64,000 nt of DNA, from positions 62,001 through 126,000 of the forward strand of contig NZ_SWJE01000011.1 in NCBI RefSeq assembly GCF_005144415.1. Direction: 5' to 3'. A model generated the notes under the pieces. It made no database searches, was not told the origin of the DNA, and was given only the letters and a program-made list of their open reading frames with translations. Numbering within the stretch: position 1 is the stretch's first letter; each line of letters begins with the position of its first letter. This DNA is from Trinickia terrae. Its GTDB lineage: Bacteria > Pseudomonadota > Gammaproteobacteria > Burkholderiales > Burkholderiaceae. Below, piece by piece: positions 43,020-50,402 of this stretch. The translations under genes and the position numbers were made by a program.

Positions 43020-43534
43020 CGCACCACCTTCAGTTTTGCGCCGGGCTGCGCGCCGGCCATCAATGCTCTCAGCCGCTCTCGTCCGCGCGAGAGCCGCGAC
43101 ATCACCGTGCCGATCGGAATGTCGAGGGCGAGCGCGACGTCGGTATAGCTCATTTCCTCGAGTCCCACGAGCAGCACCACTTCGCGCTGCTCGGCGGGCA
43201 GGCGCTGCAGCGCGTAGTCGAGGTCGCGCACCTCGAGTGCGCGCGACTGACTGGCCGGGACCGCGAATTCGCTTTCGGGGATTTCGTCGTCGTCCACCGA
43301 GACGTGCACGGCCCGCGTCGCCGCCTTGCGCACCTGGTTCACGAACACGTTGTGCATGACCGTGAAGAGCCACGCGCGCAGGTCGGTGCCGGGCTGGAAG
43401 CGCTCGGTGCGGCTCAAGGCGCGTTCGAGCGTGTCCTGCACGAGGTCGTCGGCAAGGTCTCGATTGGTGATCAACGCTCGCGCGTAGCGCCGCAGACGCG
43501 GCACGTGATCCATCAACTCGTTGCGTATGTCCAT
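43016..43534 (-). CDS. ECF-type RNA polymerase sigma factor
   Basis: A 172-residue sigma-70 family protein with region 2 (LADDLVQDTLERALSRTERFQPGTDLRAWLFTVMHNVFVNQVRK) and region 4 (LQRLPAEQREVVLLVGLEEMSYTDVALALDIPIGTVMSRLSRGRERLRAL), and no region 1 or 3. It is followed by an overlapping anti-sigma gene and preceded by the motif at 43593-43620, so autoregulation is likely. The same motif precedes the catalase gene and the second anti-sigma-like gene. Confidence 0.92.
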   Translation of the reverse strand: MDIRNELMDHVPRLRRYARALITNRDLADDLVQDTLERALSRTERFQPGTDLRAWLFTVMHNVFVNQVRKAATRAVHVSVDDDEIPESEFAVPASQSRALEVRDLDYALQRLPAEQREVVLLVGLEEMSYTDVALALDIPIGTVMSRLSRGRERLRALMAGAQPGAKLKVVR

Positions 43535-43592
43535 TTGTCAGATCGATCGAGGGCGCGAGGCGCCGGGTTCTGCGAACGACGGTCATACAGGA

Positions 43593-43620
43593 GCAAACAC
43601 GCTTGCGGGCAGTTTATTCC
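43593..43620 (-). promoter_or_regulatory. ECF-type promoter of the sigma factor gene
   Basis: Minus strand GGAATAAAC-N10-CGTGTTTGC, about 60 bases before the sigma start codon. It is identical in both blocks and spacing to the catalase promoter at 44558-44585, which points to self-activation. Confidence 0.75.
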
Positions 43621-43659
43621 CGATGGCTCGGCGGCGGCGTCTTCGGCGCCGCGCGCAGG

Positions 43660-44427
43660 TCAGCGTGCGGTCAGCACGTCCGCCGCGCGCATCAGGCCGT
43701 GCGTGGCGGCAGCGCCTGCCAGCACGTGGCGCTCGTGATGCGCGGTCCAGGTGAGGAGCCGGTACGGGCCGGCGCGGTGCGCGATCCATTGCGGCACGTC
43801 GCGCGCGGCGGGTGCGAAAGCCGTCAGCAGCACGACGGTCTTGCCGTCGGCGTTGATGTAGACGAATTCTTCCGCCCGCGAAAACGGGCCGAGCTGCACG
43901 AGCTTGTTCGCGGCGAAGTGCAGCCCCGCTGCGCTCAGGTCAGGCGCGCTCGGGCCGCCGGCCGGGGCGAGGAGGGGAGGCGCGAAGAGGGACGGCGCGG
44001 CGCTTGGCTGCGTGCCCGATGTGCTTGCCAACGCCATGACGGCGGCATTGTTCAGCGCTTGCGGAGAAACCTGTATCGCCGCGATCCAGCCGCTCGTCGC
44101 GAGAAGCGCGAGGGCGAACGCGCGCAGCATGCGGACAGCGGCGAGATCGCCGATGCCCGCGAGCTTGCGCCGCAGCGCCGCGCGCCGCGGTTGGCGGGGC
44201 ATCGAGGGCTCGGCGGGCAGGCCGCCGATCTCGTCGTTCTGGCCGAATACGTCCTTGATCCGCGCGTTGAGCCGGCCATAGAACGCCACTCGCCGGGCCT
44301 CGCCAGGACGGTCTTCCAGGTAGTCGCGAAGATGCAGGGCGCGATCCGGCGCGAGGAGGCCGTCGGCATAAGCGTGGATGTCCTGCTCGGAAAGCGGTCT
44401 GGGGGCGGGTGGTCGGTTCGGTGTCAT
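43660..44427 (-). CDS. Second anti-sigma-like transmembrane protein
   Basis: A 255-residue protein with an N-terminal segment like anti-sigma factors (LSEQDIHAYADGLLAPDRALHLRDYLEDRPGEARRVAFYGRLNARI), a single transmembrane helix (RAFALALLATSGWIAAIQV) and a periplasmic region. It has no sigma gene of its own beside it; the nearest is the ECF gene 125 bases downstream on the same strand. The shared promoter motif at 44465-44491 suggests it is induced by that sigma factor, possibly as feedback. Confidence 0.78.
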   Translation of the reverse strand: MTPNRPPAPRPLSEQDIHAYADGLLAPDRALHLRDYLEDRPGEARRVAFYGRLNARIKDVFGQNDEIGGLPAEPSMPRQPRRAALRRKLAGIGDLAAVRMLRAFALALLATSGWIAAIQVSPQALNNAAVMALASTSGTQPSAAPSLFAPPLLAPAGGPSAPDLSAAGLHFAANKLVQLGPFSRAEEFVYINADGKTVVLLTAFAPAARDVPQWIAHRAGPYRLLTWTAHHERHVLAGAAATHGLMRAADVLTAR

Positions 44428-44464
44428 GGTGTCGGGGCGGGCGAAAAACGCGCCGCTCAACTCA

Positions 44465-44491
44465 CGAACACACACATTCCGCGTTTATTCC
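44465..44491 (-). promoter_or_regulatory. ECF-type promoter of the second anti-sigma-like gene
   Basis: Minus strand GGAATAAAC-N10-TGTGTTCG: the -35 block and spacing match the other two copies exactly and the -10 block matches in its core GTGTT. It lies about 40-65 bases before the start codon at 44427. Confidence 0.65.
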
Positions 44492-44557
44492 ATCGGCGGG
44501 CAGGTTTTCGAGCCGACGCCGCTCGAAACGAATTCGCCTGAAAAAATCGCCGGCGAC

Positions 44558-44585
44558 GGAATAAACGCGCCGGGCTCGTGTTTGC
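44558..44585 (+). promoter_or_regulatory. ECF-type promoter of the catalase-cytochrome b561 operon
   Basis: Plus strand GGAATAAAC-N10-CGTGTTTGC, ending 35 bases before the GTG start of the catalase gene. Same blocks and spacing as upstream of the sigma gene. Confidence 0.75.
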
Positions 44586-44620
44586 CTTCTCGACGACCCA
44601 TCGCAAGCCAAGGAGCCCTC

Positions 44621-45742
44621 GTGTCCAAGCCTTCATCTTCTCCGCCGAAGCGCCTGTGCGTGCCGTGCCGGCTCGCCGCCATCGGCGCCGTCGTCGCGGC
44701 GCTCGCCGGGGGCTTCGCCTACACGGCCGGCTGGCTCACGCCCGCGCGGCTGACCACCGCGCGCATCGTCAACCAATTGCAAGCGAACGCCGGCGTCTAT
44801 CCCGGCTACCGGCGCAATCACGCGAAAGGCGTGTGCGTCTCCGGATATTTCGTCAGCAATGGCGATGGCGCCGAGGTGTCGCGCGCGGGCCTCTTCGACC
44901 CGGGCGTGATCACGCCCGTGATCGGCCGCTTCGCGATTCCGGGCGGCAATCCCTATGCGCCCGACGCCAGCGTGCCGATTCGCAGCATGGCGCTGCTGTT
45001 CCAGCTCAAGGACGGCGAGCAATGGCGCACCGGCATGAACTCGGTGCCGCTCTTTCCGGTTCGCACGCCGCTGAAGTTCTTCGAGCAGCTCGTGGCGTCG
45101 CGGCCCGACCCGGCCACGGGCAAGCCGGACCCCGCGCGGCTCAAGGCGTTCTTCGCGGCGAACCCGGAGACCCAGCCGTTCCTCGCGTGGTTGAAGGCCA
45201 ATCCGCCGTCGTCGAGCTTTGCGAATGCCGCGTACTACAGCGTCAACGCGTTCCGTTTCACCAACGCCGACGGACAAACGCGCGCGGTGCGCTGGGCGAC
45301 GCAGCCCGAGGCGCCGTATGCGCCGCTCACCGCCGCGCAGAAGGAGGACAAGAACTTTCTCGGCGGTGAGCTGGAGCAACGTTTGAAAGAGGGAGCGTTG
45401 CGCTGGGATCTGATCCTGACCGTCGCCGCGCCCGGCGATCCCACCAACGACGCGACCCAGCAATGGCCCGCCGACCGTCAGCAGATCGACGCGGGCACGC
45501 TCGTCATCGATCACGAGTCGTCGCAGGCGGAGGGTTTGTGCCGCGACGTCAATTTCGACCCGACCATCCTGCCCGCCGGAATTCGCCCCTCGGACGATCC
45601 GCTTCTGGCGGCGCGCTCGGCCGCGTACGCGCTGTCGTTCAACCGGCGCACGCATGAGGAAGCGCAGCAGCCGGACCTGCCGAGTCATCCGGCCGCCCAA
45701 CCAAGCCAACCGGACCAACCGTCGAACGGAGCCCATTCATGA
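44621..45742 (+). CDS. Catalase-family peroxidase (SrpA-type), periplasmic
   Basis: A 373-residue haem protein of the small catalase-related family. An N-terminal hydrophobic helix (LAAIGAVVAALAGGFAYTAGWL) anchors or exports it. The distal catalytic His lies in RRNHAKGVCVSGYF and the proximal Tyr in ARSAAYALSFNRR. About 370 residues is typical for SrpA-like peroxidases, shorter than true catalases. GTG 44621 is chosen because AAGGAG lies 5 bases upstream. The gene overlaps cytochrome b561 by ATGA, so electrons for peroxide reduction probably come through that cytochrome. Confidence 0.88.
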   Translation: MSKPSSSPPKRLCVPCRLAAIGAVVAALAGGFAYTAGWLTPARLTTARIVNQLQANAGVYPGYRRNHAKGVCVSGYFVSNGDGAEVSRAGLFDPGVITPVIGRFAIPGGNPYAPDASVPIRSMALLFQLKDGEQWRTGMNSVPLFPVRTPLKFFEQLVASRPDPATGKPDPARLKAFFAANPETQPFLAWLKANPPSSSFANAAYYSVNAFRFTNADGQTRAVRWATQPEAPYAPLTAAQKEDKNFLGGELEQRLKEGALRWDLILTVAAPGDPTNDATQQWPADRQQIDAGTLVIDHESSQAEGLCRDVNFDPTILPAGIRPSDDPLLAARSAAYALSFNRRTHEEAQQPDLPSHPAAQPSQPDQPSNGAHS

Positions 45743-46281
45743 AGCCGCATACGCAATTCAGCCCGCTCGCGCGTCTGCTCCACTGGACGATGGCCGCTGC
45801 GATTCTGGCGATGCTGTTCGTCGGCGTCGGGATGGTCGCCACCGTCTCGCGCGTGCACAACGTGCTGCTCGCGATTCACCGGCCGCTCGGCATCGCGCTG
45901 TTGCTGCTGGTGCTGATCCGCATCGGCGTGCGCTTGATGCGCGGCGCGCCGCCGCTGCCGGCCGACGTGCCCGCGCCGCAGCGGTTCGCCGCTAAAGCGT
46001 CGCATCTCGTGCTTTACGCGCTGATGCTGGCGATGCCGCTCGTCGGCTGGTCGATGCTGTCGGCGGGGGGCTTTCCGGTGACGCTGGCCGGCGCGCTGCA
46101 TTTGCCGCCGATCGTGCCGCAAGACGTGCGTCTCTATGCGTTGCTGCGTTCGCTGCACACGTATCTGGCGTTTGCGCTGTTCGCTACGGTGTTGCTGCAT
46201 CTTGCCGCGGCGCTGTTTCATGGGCTTATTCGCCGCGATGGAGTGCTCGCCAGCATGACGGGGCGCTTGGCGAGGCGCTAG
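45739..46281 (+). CDS. Cytochrome b561 family protein
   Basis: A 180-residue inner membrane di-haem b cytochrome with four helices. Histidines are placed as in the bacterial b561 family: LLHWTMAAAILAML in helix 1, AIHRPLGIALLLLVLIRIGVRL in helix 2, KASHLVLYALMLAMPLVGW in helix 3 and SLHTYLAFALFATVLLHLAAALFH in helix 4. It would oxidise ubiquinol and pass electrons to the periplasmic peroxidase encoded just upstream, with which it is translationally coupled. Confidence 0.9.
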   Translation: MKPHTQFSPLARLLHWTMAAAILAMLFVGVGMVATVSRVHNVLLAIHRPLGIALLLLVLIRIGVRLMRGAPPLPADVPAPQRFAAKASHLVLYALMLAMPLVGWSMLSAGGFPVTLAGALHLPPIVPQDVRLYALLRSLHTYLAFALFATVLLHLAAALFHGLIRRDGVLASMTGRLARR

Positions 46282-46318
46282 CTTGGGGCCGCTTGGATTG
46301 ACTGAAATGCAAAAGCGG

Positions 46319-46381
46319 TCATTCCGCCGCGTCGATCGTCACCTCGTGTTCGCAACGCTTGCCTGTGCAAGGAAACGGCAT
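46319..46381 (-). CDS. Tiny 20-residue ORF coupled to the preceding tiny ORF
   Basis: Starts at the ATG of TAATG (46379-46383), overlapping the stop of the 13-residue ORF by one base. The peptide includes CTGKRC, two cysteines four residues apart, and ends TIDAAE. It could be a real micropeptide, a frameshifted gene end or chance. Confidence 0.25.
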   Translation of the reverse strand: MPFPCTGKRCEHEVTIDAAE

Positions 46382-46422
46382 TAGTGAGACTGGGCCTGCT
46401 GCAAGATCAATGCGTTCTTCAT
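46381..46422 (-). CDS. Tiny 13-residue ORF after the AroE-like gene
   Basis: Encodes MKNALILQQAQSH. A strong AAAGGAG lies 6 bases upstream of the ATG, and the ORF starts 19 bases after the stop of the AroE-like gene. The good ribosome site is the only support. No family is recognised. Confidence 0.35.
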   Translation of the reverse strand: MKNALILQQAQSH

Positions 46423-46441
46423 TGGCTTCTCCTTTGCGCGC

Positions 46442-47278
46442 TTAGTCGAGCGGCACAGTGAGACGGTCAATCACGGCACCCGTCTGGGGACGCATGCCGC
46501 GCCACCATACAAAGGCTTCGGCTGCCTGCTCGACCAGCATGCCGACGCCGTCGGCGACACCATGCGCGCCGGCGTTGCGCGCGAGCCGCAGGAACGGCGT
46601 GAGCCGCTTGCCGTACGCCAGCTCATAGGCGGTGCCATCGGGACTGAACACGCTCGGCGGGACGGGTGGCAGTTCGCCTGTCAGGCTCGCGGAGGTCGCA
46701 TTGACCACGAGATCAAAGCGGCCCATCGCCGCGAGATCGCCGTAGCCGCAGGCACGCAACCCCGCGCGGCGCGAGCCGGCTTGGGCCACCAGCGCCTCGC
46801 CCTTGGACACGTCGCGGTTGGCGATGACCAGTTCGGCGGGACCCGCGGCGAGAAACGGCAGCAGCGCGCCACGCGCCGCGCCGCCTGCACCGAGCATCAA
46901 CACGCGTATGCCGGCGAGCGGCACGCCGAGATTGACTTCGATATCGCGCAGTAGTCCGATGCCGTCGAAATTCTCCGCAATGATCCGGCCGCTCTCGAAC
47001 TTGAGGGCATTGACGGCGCCCGCCAATATCGCGCGCTCGCTGCGCTCGTCGGCGAGCGCGAAGGCCTTGAGCTTGAAGGGCGCGGTGACGTTCATGCCCT
47101 TGCCGCCGCCGGCGGCGAACTGGCGCACGACCCGCTCGAAGCCAACGTCAGGGTCGAGCGGACCTTCGATCGCGACGTAGGACATTGCCTGTTGCGTCGC
47201 TTCGGCAAACAGACCGTGGATCAACGGCGACTTCGTGTGTCCAATCGGATTGCCGATCACTGCATACTGGTCAGTCAT
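46442..47278 (-). CDS. Shikimate/quinate dehydrogenase-family protein (AroE paralogue)
   Basis: A 278-residue NAD(P)H-dependent oxidoreductase of the shikimate dehydrogenase family. N-terminal substrate motifs are AVIGNPIGHTKSPLIHGLFAE and GMNVTAPFKLKAF with the catalytic Lys. The nucleotide-binding loop is VLMLGAGGAARGAL, and ATSASLTGELPP and GVGMLVEQAAEAF follow. Being last of a LysR-linked operon with CoA-pathway genes, it is probably a catabolic paralogue and not the biosynthetic AroE. It starts 6 bases after the CaiB stop. Confidence 0.82.
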   Translation of the reverse strand: MTDQYAVIGNPIGHTKSPLIHGLFAEATQQAMSYVAIEGPLDPDVGFERVVRQFAAGGGKGMNVTAPFKLKAFALADERSERAILAGAVNALKFESGRIIAENFDGIGLLRDIEVNLGVPLAGIRVLMLGAGGAARGALLPFLAAGPAELVIANRDVSKGEALVAQAGSRRAGLRACGYGDLAAMGRFDLVVNATSASLTGELPPVPPSVFSPDGTAYELAYGKRLTPFLRLARNAGAHGVADGVGMLVEQAAEAFVWWRGMRPQTGAVIDRLTVPLD

Positions 47279-47284
47279 GGTGTC

Positions 47285-48499
47285 TCACTTCGAGTAGAGA
47301 ACGCCTTCGGTTTGCATCGCGTCGATCTCGGCGGTGGAAAAGCCGAGCGATTGCGCGACTTCCGCGTTGTGCTGCCCGAGATCGGGCGCGACGTCGCGGA
47401 TCGTCGTGTCGCAATGAGAAAAGCGGAATGGCAGGTTGGGCAGACGCAGCGTCCCGTAACGCGGATGGTGCTGTTCGACGACCATGCCGCGCGCCTGGAT
47501 CTGCGGATCGTCGAGCACCTCGTCGATGCGCTGCACCTTTGCGCAAGGCACATCGATGCCATCCAGCAGTTCGAGCACCTGCGCAACGCGGCGTGCGGCG
47601 ACCCACGGCTGCACGACGGACAGAATCGCCTGCCGATGCGTGTTGCGGCCCACGCTATCGTGAAAGCGCGTATCGCTGCCGAATCCAGCAGGTCCGCCAT
47701 GCGTTTCGATCAGCTCGGCGAGACGCTTCCATGCGTCGTCCACTTGCGCCGCGATCACGAGGTCGCCGTCCGCAGCGCGAAACACGCCGTAGAGCGTCGA
47801 GGTCGGCATGTCGTGGCCCGTCTGCTCCGGCAGCACGCCTCGCAGCGTGTAGCACTGCACCGCATACTCGTGCATCGAGACGAGCGTGTCGTACAGCGCC
47901 ATGTCGATGTGCTGGCCGCGTCCGCTTTTCACCCGTCCGAGCAGCGCCGCGTTGATCGCCGCGACTGCGTGGATGCCCGTGTACATGTCGCCGAGCGAAA
48001 TGCGCAGCAGCGGCGGCGGCTCGCCCGGCGTGCCCACCATCTGCATGATGCCGCTCTTCGCTTCCGCGATCAGGCCGAAGCCCGCGCGATGCGCATCGGG
48101 GCCCGTGTGGCCGTATGCCGAGATCGAACAGTAGACGAGGCGCGGATTGCGCGCGGACAACCCGGCATAGCCCAGCCCGAGCTTGTCCAGCGCGCCGGGG
48201 CGGTAGTTCTCGACGAATACATCCGCCGAGTCGCACAGGCGGCGCATGAACTCCTTGCCGCGCGCGTCTTTCAGGTTGACGCTGACGCCGCGCTTACCCA
48301 TGTTCAGTTGCAGGAAATAGCCGCTTTGCTGGTCGTCCAGCACGGTCGCGTGCTGGCGTCCGGCGTCGCCGCTTCCCGGACGCTCGACCTTGATGACTTC
48401 GGCGCCGAGCGCCGCGAGGCAGCGGCCCACGTACGGACCGGCGAGGAAGTGGCTATAGTCGACAACGCGTATGCCTTCGAGGGGACGGGCCTGCATCAA
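47285..48499 (-). CDS. CaiB/BaiF family (type III) CoA-transferase
   Basis: A 404-residue CoA-transferase with the family's N-terminus (LEGIRVVDYSHFLAGPYVGRCLAALGAEVIKVERPGSGD) and the catalytic-Asp region around SLGDMYTGIHAVAAINAALLGR. It retains the SADVFVENYRPGALDKLGLGY and RLVYCSISAYGHTGP segments. It would move CoA between a donor such as succinyl-CoA and a carboxylic acid substrate, giving the CoA ester for the MaoC hydratase encoded just upstream. The genes overlap by four bases. Confidence 0.88.
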   Translation of the reverse strand: MMQARPLEGIRVVDYSHFLAGPYVGRCLAALGAEVIKVERPGSGDAGRQHATVLDDQQSGYFLQLNMGKRGVSVNLKDARGKEFMRRLCDSADVFVENYRPGALDKLGLGYAGLSARNPRLVYCSISAYGHTGPDAHRAGFGLIAEAKSGIMQMVGTPGEPPPLLRISLGDMYTGIHAVAAINAALLGRVKSGRGQHIDMALYDTLVSMHEYAVQCYTLRGVLPEQTGHDMPTSTLYGVFRAADGDLVIAAQVDDAWKRLAELIETHGGPAGFGSDTRFHDSVGRNTHRQAILSVVQPWVAARRVAQVLELLDGIDVPCAKVQRIDEVLDDPQIQARGMVVEQHHPRYGTLRLPNLPFRFSHCDTTIRDVAPDLGQHNAEVAQSLGFSTAEIDAMQTEGVLYSK

Positions 48500-48954
48500 T
48501 ACGCTCCCGGCCGGCGCGGCACCATCAGACGATGCTCGCCGCGCTGGACCATCTGGCTATCCTGATTGGTCAGCTCGGACGGCAGCACGACGATGCCCCA
48601 GCCGGGACGGCTGTTGCTCGGCCGCATTGCGCCGACGCGAAACTTCACGTGCAATACATCGTCGACTTTGATGGGCAGCAGAAAATCCCAGGTCCAGCCG
48701 AGCGACATGCCGGGCAGGAAGCGATAGTCGCTCCGGGTCTTGAGGCCGTCGGCAATCGACAGCCCGAACAGTCCATGCGCGACGAGACAGCCGAAGTGGC
48801 TCGCATTGGCATATGCCTCGTCCACGTGCACGGGCGTGTGGTCGCCCGTGAGGTCGGCGTAGGCGAGGATGCGCTCCTTCGTCACGGTGTAGCTCGGGCT
48901 CACGCACTCGTCGCCTTCGCGGGCGTCGTCCCAGTACTTGTCGATGATCGTCAT
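48496..48954 (-). CDS. MaoC-like (R)-hydratase/dehydratase
   Basis: A 152-residue single hot-dog-fold protein. The MaoC hydratase signature is present: AYADLTGDHTPVHVDEAYANASHFGCLVAHGLFGLSIADGL, with the catalytic Asp and His. It would hydrate or dehydrate an enoyl-CoA. ATG 48954 is two bases after the VOC stop, and its stop overlaps the CaiB start, so these genes form one tight transcript. Confidence 0.85.
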   Translation of the reverse strand: MTIIDKYWDDAREGDECVSPSYTVTKERILAYADLTGDHTPVHVDEAYANASHFGCLVAHGLFGLSIADGLKTRSDYRFLPGMSLGWTWDFLLPIKVDDVLHVKFRVGAMRPSNSRPGWGIVVLPSELTNQDSQMVQRGEHRLMVPRRPGAY

Positions 48955-48956
48955 GC

Positions 48957-49349
48957 TCACGCCTCCGCGCGCGGGTTGATGTTCAGCGCCTGCCCGACGC
49001 AGGACGCGGGTTTGGCCTGAATCAGTTCGACGGCGAGCCCGTCGGGCAGGCGCAGCCAGTTGCGTCCTTGCGGCATTTCGCTGACGCCATGGGCTTGGGC
49101 AGCAGCCAAAGCTGCTTCCAGGTCTTCGCACATGAAGCCCAGATGGGCGAGCCGCCCTTCGGGGCCTTCGTGCTGCGGGGCATGGATGAACTGCAGGCCA
49201 CCGAGCGTCCAGTACTGGCGCGGCGCGTCGACGGTGCCGTCGATTTCGCGCATGGTCATGCCGAGCACGTCTTCGAAGAATCGGATGTGCCACCGGATAT
49301 CCTTCACCCAGATCGCGACATGCTCCAGATAAGCCTTCGAGCCGCTCAT
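48957..49349 (-). CDS. VOC (glyoxalase/dioxygenase fold) family protein
   Basis: A 130-residue protein with the paired beta-alpha-beta-beta-beta modules of the vicinal-oxygen-chelate superfamily: YLEHVAIWVKDIRWHIRFFEDVLGM at the start, QFIHAP and AHLGFMCEDLEAALAAAQAHGV in the middle, and GLAVELIQAKP at the end. His and Glu residues at the usual metal positions are present. Reaction unknown (epimerase, lyase or isomerase). It overlaps the reductase gene by four bases. Confidence 0.8.
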   Translation of the reverse strand: MSGSKAYLEHVAIWVKDIRWHIRFFEDVLGMTMREIDGTVDAPRQYWTLGGLQFIHAPQHEGPEGRLAHLGFMCEDLEAALAAAQAHGVSEMPQGRNWLRLPDGLAVELIQAKPASCVGQALNINPRAEA

Positions 49350-50296
49350 GCCGTTGCCTCCTTGCGCTGCTCATCGGCCATCGCGCGTTCGATGCCCTTG
49401 ATGCACGCCACCAGCGTCGCGTTGACGGGCGTCGGCACACCGAGCCGTTGTCCCCAGCGCACCACCGAGCCGTTGATGAAATCGATCTCCGTGACCGAGC
49501 CTTTTTCGAGGCTTTGCAGCATCGAGGTCTTGAACGCAGGAGAGAGACCTTCCGCCGCGAGCGTCCAGGCTTGCTCTGGGTCCGTCATCGAGAGTCTGAC
49601 GCCGGCCGCCTGTGCCGCCGCAATCGCTTCGGATACGGCCGCGAGAGCCGTCGCTTTCAGCAACGGCTCTTCATAGAGCTGGCCATAGGTGAGGCGGGTG
49701 ATACCCGTGAGCGCGCCCGTGGCGACGTTGACGAGCAGCTTGTCCCACATGGTGCCGACGATGTTGTCGCTGACGGTGGTCCTCAGCCCGGCTGCGTTGA
49801 AGGTCTCGGCGATCGCCTGCACGCGGGGCGTGACCCGGCCATCGAGTTCGCCTATGTAGGTCGCCTTGCCGGTGACACCCGACTGAATATGCCCCGGACC
49901 GCGCAACACTCCGCCGACATACGTCTTGCCCGCCAGCACGCGCTCGCGGCCCACGATATCGGCGAGCACGTCTTCGTGCCCGAGCCCGTTCTGCAGCGAA
50001 AGCACGAGCGTTTGCGGCCCGATCAGCGCGAGTGCGCCGCGCATCGCAGCGTCGGTATCGAAGGACTTGACCAGCACGACGGCCACGTCGGCCACGCCGA
50101 CTTCGCTCGCCTGAGCCGCGGCGCGCACCGCGATGCGCCGCGAGCCACTGGCATCGTCGACCCGCAGGCCATCGCGACGCATCGTTTCGACATGAACGGG
50201 CGAACGGTCCAGCAGCCAGGTTTCGTGGCCGCCTTCCGTGAGGGCGGCGCCGATCGCGCAGCCTAGTGCGCCGGCGCCGAGAATCGCAATCTTCAC
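49346..50296 (-). CDS. 2-dehydropantoate 2-reductase family protein (PanE/ApbA-like)
   Basis: A 316-residue NADPH-dependent reductase with the GxGxxG loop at the very start (IAILGAGALGCAIGAALTEGG), SLQNGLGHEDVL, TMWDKLLVNVATGALTGITRLTYGQL with the catalytic Lys, and a C-terminal helical domain (SMLQSLEKGSVTEIDFINGSVVRWGQRLGVPTPVN). GTG 50296 is chosen because AAGGAG lies 8 bases upstream. As first gene of a LysR-controlled operon it probably reduces a 2-oxo acid other than ketopantoate. Confidence 0.85.
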   Translation of the reverse strand: MKIAILGAGALGCAIGAALTEGGHETWLLDRSPVHVETMRRDGLRVDDASGSRRIAVRAAAQASEVGVADVAVVLVKSFDTDAAMRGALALIGPQTLVLSLQNGLGHEDVLADIVGRERVLAGKTYVGGVLRGPGHIQSGVTGKATYIGELDGRVTPRVQAIAETFNAAGLRTTVSDNIVGTMWDKLLVNVATGALTGITRLTYGQLYEEPLLKATALAAVSEAIAAAQAAGVRLSMTDPEQAWTLAAEGLSPAFKTSMLQSLEKGSVTEIDFINGSVVRWGQRLGVPTPVNATLVACIKGIERAMADEQRKEATA

Positions 50297-50362
50297 TTGG
50301 CTTCTCCTTGACGTGTAGCCACACGATAGGAGTTGCCGCTCATATCGACAATGCAATGACTA

Positions 50363-50376
50363 CAATGACGTCATTG
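50363..50376. promoter_or_regulatory. Palindromic operator between the LysR gene and its divergent operon
   Basis: CAATGACGTCATTG is a perfect 14-base palindrome in the 106-base divergent gap. Additional CAATG copies sit at 50349-50353 and 50384-50388 (the latter CAATA). The placement fits a LysR-type operator controlling both directions. Confidence 0.65.
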
Positions 50377-50402
50377 CAGCAGACAATAATGCTCGTTACG
50401 CC

